Source of the DNA: ENR-C20 sp942493145
Lineage (GTDB): Bacteria > Bacillota > Clostridia > Acetivibrionales > DTU013
NCBI GenBank assembly: GCA_942493145.1
Contig: OW818679.1
Coordinates: 124,001 to 188,000 of the forward strand
Reading direction: 5' to 3'
DNA: 64,000 bases
The notes beneath the pieces are model-generated. The model searched no databases. It was given only the letters and a program-made list of their open reading frames with translations, and was not told the origin of the DNA. Position numbers and translations under genes: made by a program. Shown piece after piece: positions 6,333 through 15,000 of the stretch. The stretch's first letter is position 1. Each line of letters begins with the position of its first letter.

Positions 6333-9269
6333 TTACTTTGAAATTACCGGACGGAATGTGTAGGTCACCGTGCTGCCTTTAACCGTAACGAGGCAATATG
6401 TCGCAGGATCTGTGTTCTTCGTGGTCAGGCCGTCAACATCATAGCCGGCAGTGGATATGTATTTCACTCCTCTGTCCATGACAGACCCATTTGTTTCACC
6501 TTTATAGAAAACAAAGACATTGTTGCCCGTCCTTTTCTTGTAGTTGGTCAAGGTTTCCTTAAACAGGGTGAGCTCCATATCGTCACTGAAGCTTGAGGGG
6601 TTGTTTTCAAGAAGTATGAATGCATTCTTACCCTTAAAGGAATCCAGGTCGGCCAGGAACTGCTGCCATTGTAAAGAGTCGCTCAGCCTAAGGCCGTCTT
6701 TGCGTATATCCATCTTGTAGAAACGGCTGTTTTTAACGTCAGTATATGAATATTTGTAATCAACAGCTTTCGTACTGCTCATATCTTCTGTGATGGTCGA
6801 TACGACTGTCTTCTTTTTGATAAGGCTTGACACGCTTTGGTGATTGCCCTCTCCTACAATTACGGCCATGTCGACATATGCATTAATCTTTGCTGCGAAT
6901 TTCGTCATGATCAGTTTCTGTGCATCGTCCGCAGGTTCATGAGATTGTCCGAAAACACCGAAGCGGAAGGACGTCGTAGTTGCCTTGGAAAAGCTGACTG
7001 CTTTGTTTGCACTATCCTCCGGGACAGTGTCCTTGGGGATCTTAGTATAATCGATTTCCGGATAGCCGCTGTTTGTGACCTGTAAGTCGTCGAAATAGAC
7101 ACTTCCGTTGTCAGCTACGGGATTTACCTGAGCAAGGTATATCCGGGTCAGCTTTGCGGGCAGTGGGATGTTCTCGATTGAGGTTTCCACCAGTTGCCAA
7201 CCAGTCCAGACAAGGTTTTGTACAAGATCAACAAGATGTTTCTGACCTTTGGCATCAAGGATTTCCACCCGGAGCCAGTTGGAATTCTCATGGTCATTAA
7301 ACACCCAGAGGCCAACCTTTGACGAACCCGAGCCAAGGGTGAGCCCACCGTTTGGAAGGACCAGGTATGCAGCCCTTGTAGCCGCCGGATCGGAGAAGTC
7401 ATAGGTCAGCTTGCCGGAAGCCTTTCCGGAGTGGAGCTGCTCGGTTGATATGGCATAGGACCCTTTTACCGTATCCGGATAAGAAAGGAAGGTACCGTTG
7501 GTGGCTTCGAACTTATCCTTTATGGTCGTGACGTCTGACGAGACGGACACTGCGCAGTATGCATGGGTATTGCCTACAGAAGCATCAATGTATCCGGAGC
7601 CCCGGGCTTTTGCTGTAAAACCGGTTCCGTCGGCTGTGCCTATGCTGCTGCTGACCTTCCATTTCACATCAGAAGGACTTATTGCTGCACCATATCCGTT
7701 TTTATTATAACCCCTGATCGTGAAGGTCTTCGATTTACCGACAGGCAGTTTTATGGTACTGCTGCTTAATGTGATCCTGGCTGGTGAAGACAGCACACTG
7801 ATTTGTATAGTCGCCTTTATCAGGCCGATTTTGGCTGTGATTGTCCCTTCACCGTAGGTGGTGGGATAGAAGACATTGTTCCTGAAAGTGCCTTTGACAC
7901 CGGTTACGCTCCACTTTACAGCGGATTGATCAATGGCGATGGGATTTATGTATTTGTCGTAGCCTTTAATGGTGATTGCCCTTGAGGTGTTTACAAATAC
8001 ATTCTGATCTACAGTTTCAAGAATCAAGCCGCTTAGTTCGGATGCAGGGGCCAGCGAGAATATGCCCAGTGCGCTTGCCACACCGCGGGACCGGCCGTCA
8101 GAAGGATTGTTGAAGACCTCGACAGCGAGGTTTCCCGTCTTTCTCCCTGCCATTGTGGTCGATCCGCCTCCATCCATATTTATTGCGTTATAGGCGCCCA
8201 GTGACTTCATGTATTCAGCCATTTTGGACATTGTCAGACCTATGCTGGAACTCTGCCTGCCATCGACTGTAACAAGAATGAGCTGCTTGCCGTCCTGGGA
8301 TGTTCCTATGGCTGTCTTGGGGCTGGATTTCACAATGTCTGAAGCCGTATATGAGAATGCTGCCGGGATCTGTCCGTCTTTTACAAGGATGGAGCTTCCC
8401 GTCAGTGACATTTTGTAGCTGTTCCAGTCTGGTGTCGTGGACAGACTTAGATTCACCGTATCACCTATTTTAAAGTTGTCTTGAAGCTGTTTCCCGCCTG
8501 CAGACCTTGTTACAACGACATAACCGTTTGTGGGTATCGCCGTTTCAGGTTGTGCAACCAGGATCTGCGACACCTTTCCATCTATTACTATCATTTCGAC
8601 AATATCCGGGTATGTCTCGGAAACGCCGATTGTTTTTTTGCTCCATTTGTTATCGAATATTGTAAAGTCAACATATTCCGTACCATTTGTCTTGTTATAG
8701 CGGGCAACCGGTATTGTGACACCTGTGGGAGCAGTAATGCTCATACTTGTCTTCCAGTATTGGTAAAAGGTCTTGTTCAATTTGTCAAGTGAAAAGGAGG
8801 CCATTGTGTCCCCATACCTGTTGAAATCACTTGTTGAACTTATCAGACTGCCCGACTTTATAGTAGGGCCGATGGAATAGCCGGTACTGTTCCCGCCATA
8901 TGAGAAAAAGCTGGCGTTTACTGCTGCGACGGCTTTCGCCTGGGTGGCAAGGCCTTTGACCGAGGTCAGCTTGCCAGGCGTTTCTGTATTTGTCAGGGTA
9001 TCAACATTTATGTATTTATTTGAGAGGTCAGCCCTCAGTATGTTGATTGTAAGCCAGCCATCAGTGGTGAACCGTACGATTCTTTCGTGTGTTACACCTT
9101 GCGTGATGGTCTCTGTTACCGTAGTCTCATCAATTATGTTGCTTGCCATGCTGCTTGTAACGCTGCTTGCAGTTGCCTCTGCCGCCGAAACATTCATGAG
9201 ACTGAATGGTGATATTGAGACTGTTGCTGCAATTAATAGAGCTGCTGTTTTTCTTCTTTTGTTGCCCAT
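6333..9269 (-). CDS. Secreted phosphodiester glycosidase-domain protein, multidomain
   Basis: A 978-residue exported protein. A signal peptide ends near VSAAEA (residue 31). Residues about 100-405 match the phosphodiester glycosidase (NAGPA/DUF2233) domain, with the typical VNASFFSYGG start, TAIGTSQDGKQLILVTVDGR and the NAINMDGGGSTTM loop. Two Ig-like repeats follow (about 405-590), then a jelly-roll carbohydrate-binding-like segment (590-735) and a C-terminal region (from about 755) reminiscent of secreted calcineurin-like phosphatases that often accompany this domain. Start ATG has a GGAGG site lying just past the ttcA stop, ten bases away, so the two are probably co-transcribed. Likely acts on cell-wall or extracellular phosphodiester sugars; the substrate is not inferable. 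Confidence 0.85.
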   Translation of the reverse strand: MGNKRRKTAALLIAATVSISPFSLMNVSAAEATASSVTSSMASNIIDETTVTETITQGVTHERIVRFTTDGWLTINILRADLSNKYINVDTLTNTETPGKLTSVKGLATQAKAVAAVNASFFSYGGNSTGYSIGPTIKSGSLISSTSDFNRYGDTMASFSLDKLNKTFYQYWKTSMSITAPTGVTIPVARYNKTNGTEYVDFTIFDNKWSKKTIGVSETYPDIVEMIVIDGKVSQILVAQPETAIPTNGYVVVTRSAGGKQLQDNFKIGDTVNLSLSTTPDWNSYKMSLTGSSILVKDGQIPAAFSYTASDIVKSSPKTAIGTSQDGKQLILVTVDGRQSSSIGLTMSKMAEYMKSLGAYNAINMDGGGSTTMAGRKTGNLAVEVFNNPSDGRSRGVASALGIFSLAPASELSGLILETVDQNVFVNTSRAITIKGYDKYINPIAIDQSAVKWSVTGVKGTFRNNVFYPTTYGEGTITAKIGLIKATIQISVLSSPARITLSSSTIKLPVGKSKTFTIRGYNKNGYGAAISPSDVKWKVSSSIGTADGTGFTAKARGSGYIDASVGNTHAYCAVSVSSDVTTIKDKFEATNGTFLSYPDTVKGSYAISTEQLHSGKASGKLTYDFSDPAATRAAYLVLPNGGLTLGSGSSKVGLWVFNDHENSNWLRVEILDAKGQKHLVDLVQNLVWTGWQLVETSIENIPLPAKLTRIYLAQVNPVADNGSVYFDDLQVTNSGYPEIDYTKIPKDTVPEDSANKAVSFSKATTTSFRFGVFGQSHEPADDAQKLIMTKFAAKINAYVDMAVIVGEGNHQSVSSLIKKKTVVSTITEDMSSTKAVDYKYSYTDVKNSRFYKMDIRKDGLRLSDSLQWQQFLADLDSFKGKNAFILLENNPSSFSDDMELTLFKETLTNYKKRTGNNVFVFYKGETNGSVMDRGVKYISTAGYDVDGLTTKNTDPATYCLVTVKGSTVTYTFRPVISK

Positions 9270-9278
9270 GGTTACCTC

Positions 9279-9992
9279 CTACCAGCCTTCCAGATTTGAG
9301 CGCTTTATAGCGCCGAAAACACTGCTTTTGATGTCCCGGGTCTCTTTGGACATTTCATGAAGTAAATCCTTTATCTCCTGCCGTTTGGTATCCCCATTAG
9401 CCGGGCACAGGTTCTTAACCGGCTCAATTCCGCTATGGCGGAGGAATGTACGGATATCCTTCTCATCAATGAATATCAGCGGTCTGATTACATGAAGGGC
9501 TTTTCTTTCAAGATATGTAACAGGGGAAAAGGTATGTAGTCGTCCCTCATAAAAAGTGCTCATGAGCAGGGTCTCTATGACATCGTCCCTGTTATGCGCA
9601 AGGGCGACCTTGTTGCAGTTGAGTTTTACCGCAGTGTTGTTGAGGGCGCCCCTTCTGAGGTTTGCACAGAGGGAGCAGGGGTTTTCCTCCGGTTTTGCTT
9701 CGAAAACGATTTTCCCGATCAATGTCTTTTCCAGGGTATAATTGACTCCGATTTCCCTGCAAAGTTTGACTATCGGGGAAAAGTCCATTCCTTCAAGACC
9801 CATGTCCAATGTGACGGCTTCCACCTCAAACCTTTTTGGATAAAAGTCCTTCAGCCTGTTCAGCGCAAGGAGGAGGGTGATGCTGTCCTTTCCGCCTGAT
9901 ACGCCTATTGCGACCCTGTCGCCTTCCTGAATCATATCATAGTCTTGTACTGCTTTGCGAACCTGCCCAAGTATCCTTTTAACTGTAAACAC
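9279..9992 (-). CDS. TtcA-like tRNA 2-thiocytidine / PP-loop ATPase
   Basis: A 237-residue PP-loop ATP pyrophosphatase. The P-loop motif GVSGGKDS is at residues 33-40. A CSLCANLRRG motif (Cx2C) in the middle and LAHNRDDVIETLLM are diagnostic of the TtcA family, which activates tRNA cytidine-32 (or a related site) and transfers sulfur from an iron-sulfur-bound intermediate. The protein is shorter than E. coli TtcA, as is usual in clostridia. It is the first gene of a two-gene unit with the glycosidase and is divergent from tRNA-Pro. Whether it modifies C32 or another position is inference. Confidence 0.82.
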   Translation of the reverse strand: MFTVKRILGQVRKAVQDYDMIQEGDRVAIGVSGGKDSITLLLALNRLKDFYPKRFEVEAVTLDMGLEGMDFSPIVKLCREIGVNYTLEKTLIGKIVFEAKPEENPCSLCANLRRGALNNTAVKLNCNKVALAHNRDDVIETLLMSTFYEGRLHTFSPVTYLERKALHVIRPLIFIDEKDIRTFLRHSGIEPVKNLCPANGDTKRQEIKDLLHEMSKETRDIKSSVFGAIKRSNLEGW

Positions 9993-10145
9993 TCCAATCA
10001 GACTGTCTGAATTGCCAAAGAGATATAAAAATGTCCATAATTTATTATAGATTATTACAATAGACGTATCAAGTTACGATAATGTTTCAATTCAAATTCA
10101 ATTCGAGGTTCATTCAAGGATTCATTCAAATTCTAATATTATCTA

Positions 10146-10174
10146 TTGCCATTATGAATGTTCTGTGCTAAAAT
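10146..10174 (+). promoter_or_regulatory. Promoter of tRNA-Pro
   Basis: TTGCCA (10146-10151) and TAAAAT (10169-10174) are separated by exactly 17 bases. Transcription would start about 6-8 bases before the tRNA 5' end. Confidence 0.75.
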
Positions 10175-10186
10175 TTAAAAGCGCCT

Positions 10187-10262
10187 CGGGGTGTAGCGCA
10201 GCTGGTAGCGCGCTTGGTTTGGGACCAAGATGCCGCAGGTTCGAATCCTGTCACTCCGACCA
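10187..10262 (+). tRNA. tRNA-Pro (anticodon TGG)
   Basis: Full 76-nt cloverleaf with genome-encoded CCA. Acceptor arms CGGGGTG and CACTCCG pair with one G-U. The D arm is AGCGCAGCTGGTAGCGC, and the anticodon stem CTTGG/CCAAG encloses loop TTTGGGA, giving anticodon TGG. The T arm carries GGTTCGAATCC. Confidence 0.97.
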
Positions 10263-10268
10263 CATAGG

Positions 10269-10305
10269 AACAGCGGGTTTCAAGAAAATGAGACTCGCTG
10301 TTTTT
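10269..10305 (+). terminator. Intrinsic terminator of tRNA-Pro
   Basis: AACAGCG...TTTCA pairs with TGAGAC..CGCTGTT around a short A-rich loop and is followed by a run of five Ts, seven bases after the tRNA 3' end. Confidence 0.8.
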
Positions 10306-10380
10306 ACGCCCTTAAATGGAGGATATGTACTAAATATGTACCAACCAGAGAAATTCATTATAGAGAAATGCCAATTATCA

Positions 10381-10665
10381 CTAATACATATTTAAATGGT
10401 AATGACAGATTAAATTAAGAATATACACGAAGAAAACTATAGCAGCCATTGCAAGGGTCCTCACCTTCCTGGGATCTTTGCCAGGCATATTAAAACCAAC
10501 TCCCCACATTGGGAAAGACGAAAAGGCCAGGAGTGTTAATATTAATAGTGTATTTTTTATTATTTCATTTTTAACGTTTATACAAAAATATAGATCTGTA
10601 AAGAAAATATATCCGTAAACAATTGTTAATCCAATGAAAAAAGTAATTTTTTTAATAATATTCAC
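10381..10665 (-). CDS. Small membrane protein of unknown function
   Basis: A 94-residue product starting with GTG at 10665, chosen because an AAAGGAGG site lies about eight bases upstream; a longer in-frame start at 10713 has no such site. Three hydrophobic segments are visible: ITFFIGLTIVYGYIFFTDLYF, TLLILTLLAFSSFPMWGVGF and TLAMAAIVFFVYILNLI. No family recognised. It is AT-richer than most neighbours and lies downstream of, and in the same direction as, the copper-amine-oxidase-domain gene, about 70 bases away. Confidence 0.65.
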   Translation of the reverse strand: MNIIKKITFFIGLTIVYGYIFFTDLYFCINVKNEIIKNTLLILTLLAFSSFPMWGVGFNMPGKDPRKVRTLAMAAIVFFVYILNLICHYHLNMY

Positions 10666-10736
10666 TATGCACCTCCTTTTTGTTACTTTAACTTCCCCAA
10701 CATCTAAATGCATCTATTTTTCTATAGCATTAAATC

Positions 10737-11717
10737 TTAGGACTCCACCTCTAAACAAACATCATCAAGCCAAGCACTACCTGTTCCATTAATTCCAAAG
10801 TAAATACCAATGCTTGCTGCACTATCTAATATTTTTATACTTGAAAAATAGTATTCGGTCCAATCCTGCTCTATGTTCCATTTTGATTCCTTAAGAGTAC
10901 CAACAATAACATTATTATTACTATCCAATTGGGCAATAGCAAAAAAGCCAAGACTATCTGCATTATTAGTTTTCAAATTTTCGGATGCAATCCATGCTAA
11001 AATTCTATATGTTTTACCATTTTCAATTGGAATTATTTTTCTTAAGTTACCTGCAGAATTATTAGCAATAATTTCAACTGAGTAAGTGGAACTATGATAC
11101 TTGGTTTTACACCAACTCCCACCGAGTGAAGTTTTATTGGGATTTGATACAGTCACCCATCCATTATTATTTGGGTCTTGTTCAAAATCAAATCTATACA
11201 CCTCAGTATATGTAGGTGATGTTGAAGGTGTGGGTTCCACTGTAGGTACAGGGGTAGGTTCTTCAGTTTGTACAGATTTGGGTGTTGTTGAAATTATTCT
11301 GACGGTTCTGGTTTTTTCATCCCAGCTTACATCTATCCCAAAGCTTTCAGCAATAATTCTGAGCGGCACCATGGATCTATTGTCAATTATCATTGCAGGA
11401 ACGGCTAACGTGAGTTCAATACCATTAACATAGGCTTTTGTACTATCTATAGTTAAAACAATTTTTATATCTCCATTTGTTCCTGTTACCGTCTTTGTTT
11501 TATCATCCCATTCAACACTTGCCCCAAGGGCTTCAAAAATTGCCCTCATAGGTAAAAGTACTCTGCCGTTGACAATTTGAGGCGACATATCAAGAGCCAG
11601 TTGGTCACCGTCCAGAAGGATCTTTATTTCGTCTTGCGTCGCATATGATGGCACAGCTAATAGTATTGTAGATAATACTAACAAAAACATTACGGCCTGT
11701 TTTAATAGTTTATTCAT
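10737..11717 (-). CDS. Secreted copper-amine-oxidase N-terminal domain protein with C-terminal binding module
   Basis: A 326-residue exported protein. The ATG at 11717 follows a GGAGGG site; the signal peptide ends near VPSYA (residue 26). Residues 30-145 contain two copper-amine-oxidase-N-like repeats, each with the G-R-x-L/M-x-P-x-R-x-I-x-E-x-x-G core (NGRVLLPMRAIFEALGASVE and NRSMVPLRIIAESFGIDV). A Pro/Thr-rich linker (TEEPTPVPTVEPTPS) leads to a C-terminal beta-sandwich resembling carbohydrate-binding modules (FDFEQDPNNNGW..., ending AWLDDVCLEVES). This domain is common in clostridial cell-surface proteins and is not an oxidase. A role in binding the cell wall or an exopolymer is inference. 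Confidence 0.82.
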   Translation of the reverse strand: MNKLLKQAVMFLLVLSTILLAVPSYATQDEIKILLDGDQLALDMSPQIVNGRVLLPMRAIFEALGASVEWDDKTKTVTGTNGDIKIVLTIDSTKAYVNGIELTLAVPAMIIDNRSMVPLRIIAESFGIDVSWDEKTRTVRIISTTPKSVQTEEPTPVPTVEPTPSTSPTYTEVYRFDFEQDPNNNGWVTVSNPNKTSLGGSWCKTKYHSSTYSVEIIANNSAGNLRKIIPIENGKTYRILAWIASENLKTNNADSLGFFAIAQLDSNNNVIVGTLKESKWNIEQDWTEYYFSSIKILDSAASIGIYFGINGTGSAWLDDVCLEVES

Positions 11718-11863
11718 AAACGCCCTCCATTTAAAAATATTATACCAATTATATAATTTATTGGAAAATATGGCAACGAGTAGTTGCGGACAAAGAGTCA
11801 AGGGTTATAGCAATATAATTCTTGATTTTTTTGTGCGTAAATATAGAATTTCATGTCGAGAAA

Positions 11864-11878
11864 TCACCCAATGGGTGA
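11864..11878. promoter_or_regulatory. Perfect 15-bp palindrome upstream of the SLH protease
   Basis: TCACCCA-A-TGGGTGA is perfectly symmetric, about 135 bases before the protease start and in the divergent intergenic region. It may be an operator. Confidence 0.4.
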
Positions 11879-11895
11879 TATAAAAATATTTCAAA

Positions 11896-11919
11896 CTAAT
11901 ATATACTGGTATATATTAG
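11896..11919. promoter_or_regulatory. Perfect 24-bp palindrome upstream of the SLH protease
   Basis: CTAATATATAC (11896-11906) and GTATATATTAG (11909-11919) are perfect inverted arms separated by TG. The length and the position between two divergent surface-protein genes suggest an operator for a dimeric repressor. No terminator T-run follows. Confidence 0.5.
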
Positions 11920-12013
11920 CTTGTTTGGATAACAAAACAAAGATTTTTGTCATGAGGTCTATCAACTGGCACAGAAAAGATAACGAAAAACATAATTTGA
12001 AAGGGTGGAAAAA

Positions 12014-15000
12014 ATGGGGAGGAAGAGACTTTTATCAATACTGCTTGCTATAACTTTACTTATAAGTATGGCATCAGGGGTACAAACTGTCTGGGCGGGG
12101 TCAGATGTTATCAAGGTGGTGGAGGATTACAGCGGGAATGTAAATATTACGCCTCCACGGGGGGTTATAGATGCTGACTTGTCAGGAGTAAAAGGCAACA
12201 TAAAAGTTATGGTAGAACTTACAGACACTCCGAATGCGGTAGTTTATTCACAGTTGCAAAAGGATGCGGCAGCTGGAGATGATATTCAATCGGTTAATGC
12301 CGTGAACAGCGCTTTATTGGCGCAGAGCAATAGGATTGAAACAGTACAGAAAGCCCTTCTTTCAGAAATGACTTCGACTGAAATAAATGCAACGGAAATC
12401 TACAGGGTAAAAAACGTATATAATGGTATAGCATTAAGTGTTGACGCCAGCAAACTTGAAGAAATCAAAAAAATGCCTGGTGTTTTAGCTGTTCACAAGT
12501 TGGAGTCGTTATACATTGACAATTCGGGAAGCGTTCCCTTCATTGGGGCGCAGGAAGCTTGGGAACTAATGCAAGCCAGACCTGAGGGTGTAGGGTTGGG
12601 GGAAAATATAACCATAGGGGTCATCGACTCCGGAATTGATTATCTCCATGCTGATTTTGGAGGCCCTGGGACGTACCCGGCCGATAAAATCGCCTTTGCA
12701 GCCGATCGAAGCACTTCGCCGGAATATGATGAATATTTTGGCACAAGCACTGCAAAAGTAGTTGGTGGTTATGATTTTGCGGGAAGAAATTACACTGGCA
12801 TAGAGACGCCGGTACCTGATGCGAATCCAATTCCGGATGAACCGCTGCCGGATGATCCTTTGCTTAACTTTAATAGTCCCAACACAGATCATGGCACCCA
12901 TGTTGCGGCAACCATTGCAGGATTCGGTGTAAATGTTGATGGATCAATGTATACAGGATCATATGACGCAACAACTCCGGCCGCTTTAAAAATCGGCCCT
13001 GGTGTTGCACCAAAAGCAAGTCTGTATTCATTAAAGGTTTTTGGAAAATTCGGAAGCACCAACCTGACAATTGAAGCCCTTGACTGGGCAATGGACCCGA
13101 ATGGAGATGGCCTGACCGGTGACCATCTGGATATTGTCAACATGTCATTGGGGTCAAAATATGGAACCAAAGATACGGCTACTTGTGAAGCGGTTGAAAA
13201 TGCAGTGAACGCAGGGGTCATCGTTGTTGCATCGTCCGGTAATTCCGGTGAGTCATTCTATGTTACCGGAAGTCCGGCAAGCAGTGATAGCGCCATAAGT
13301 GTTGCGTCGATCTCAGACGGCATATCTTTTGGAATGGACGGGTTTGGGGTTGCGGTGTCAACAACTGCTTCATATGCTGTTTACAGTGCTTCCAACTCAG
13401 TAAACTTTGGTGCTAAATGGGACACGATCCATCTTGAGGCGCAACTATACTATCCAAGTGAAAATCAATCTGGAAATCAACCGTTTTCAGATGCGGAAAA
13501 GGTAAATATTAAAGATAAAATAGTTCTGTTGGACTGGTCAACAGGCCTGGGCTCAATGAACTCAGCTGTGAGAACTGGTTATGCAAAGGCAGCAGGTGCA
13601 GTTGGTGTGATCATAGCTAACAACGAGCCTGTTCTTAACATGAGCATAAGTGGAGACACAACCATTCCAGCAGTTGTCACAAAGCTTGCGACTGGAAACT
13701 ACTTAAAGGAGCAGCTGGAAACATTAGAGCCGGTCTATATAAAATTTGACCATGAATATAACGGGAATAATAATGATACTAACATTGATGCTATAGACGT
13801 GATAGCCAGCACTTCATCCATGGGGCCGCGAACTGGCGATTCCATGCTTAAGCCGGATATTGCAGCACCAGGGGTAGGGATCTTTTCTGCAGAAGCATAC
13901 AGTGGAAATAATGGTATTAATATGTCTGGTACATCCATGGCAGCACCGCAGATAGCAGGATGCATGGCTTTATTAAGGCAGCTCCATCCGAATGAGTCGG
14001 AATGGTCTGTGACAGACCTTAAAGCATTGATAATGAATACGGCGACCCATGATATCAAAATGTATCCAACCGGATCGGCTTCCACGGTGACAGCACCGGC
14101 AGTAAAATCAGGTGTTGGGCGTGTTGATGTTGCCAGTGCAGCGGAAAACGAGGTTATTACTTATGGTTCTGATGTTCCGGAGCTTGTCAACGTATCCTTC
14201 GGAGCGCTTGAAATAACACAAAATGATGAACATTATGAAAAAAGCATTACAATTAAAAATAAAGGGAATACAGCAATTACATATAATTTAAGCTTTACTG
14301 ACGTAACTGCGACGCCGGGACTATCGTATTCAATTCTTGATAAAGAAGGCAGTGATGCAGTCATTTCAAGCATTACAGTTGCCGGAAACAGTACGGAAAC
14401 CTTCAGAGTAAGGATATCGGCAAATGCTTCCCTGATGCAACATACCCACAGCGCAGGTCTGGCAGAGGTACAATCCTCAATGATACGCAGCTGGATAACT
14501 GAAGCGGCAGGCTATATCACTTTTACACCAACAGCTCCAACAACAGCGGAAGAACTCAGACTATCCGTATATGCCACGGCACGACCGGCATCTGTTATGA
14601 ATTCATTGCTTGATAATGCATATGGCTATCAGGATGGTACAATGCAATTAACCAACAGTGGAACCGCTGTAGATAATGCTACAGATCCTGCTGCAGATCC
14701 TGCAGGTCTGTATGCTGAAAAATCGAGAGTCAGTGTATTCGAACTGAAAGAAAAAATTGATAAGCACATTAATTCTCCAGTGAGTCAAAACGTGGCTGAT
14801 ATAAAATATACAGGGGTCATGTCCGACTATAAGGTAACAGGCACAGCAGATCCATATCTGTTCTTTGGAATAAGCACCTGGGAGGATTGGACCACGCCTA
14901 ATCCAAATGAGATGGAGATGGATGTATATATTAATACAGATAACGATGCTGATTATGAATATGTATTGTATAATACCTATTTAACCAATACTGATGTTTT

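Noticed and set aside
11853..12053. A 66-codon plus-strand frame before the SLH protease
   Set aside because: It covers the two palindromes and the protease ribosome site, lacks its own ribosome site and has no family features.
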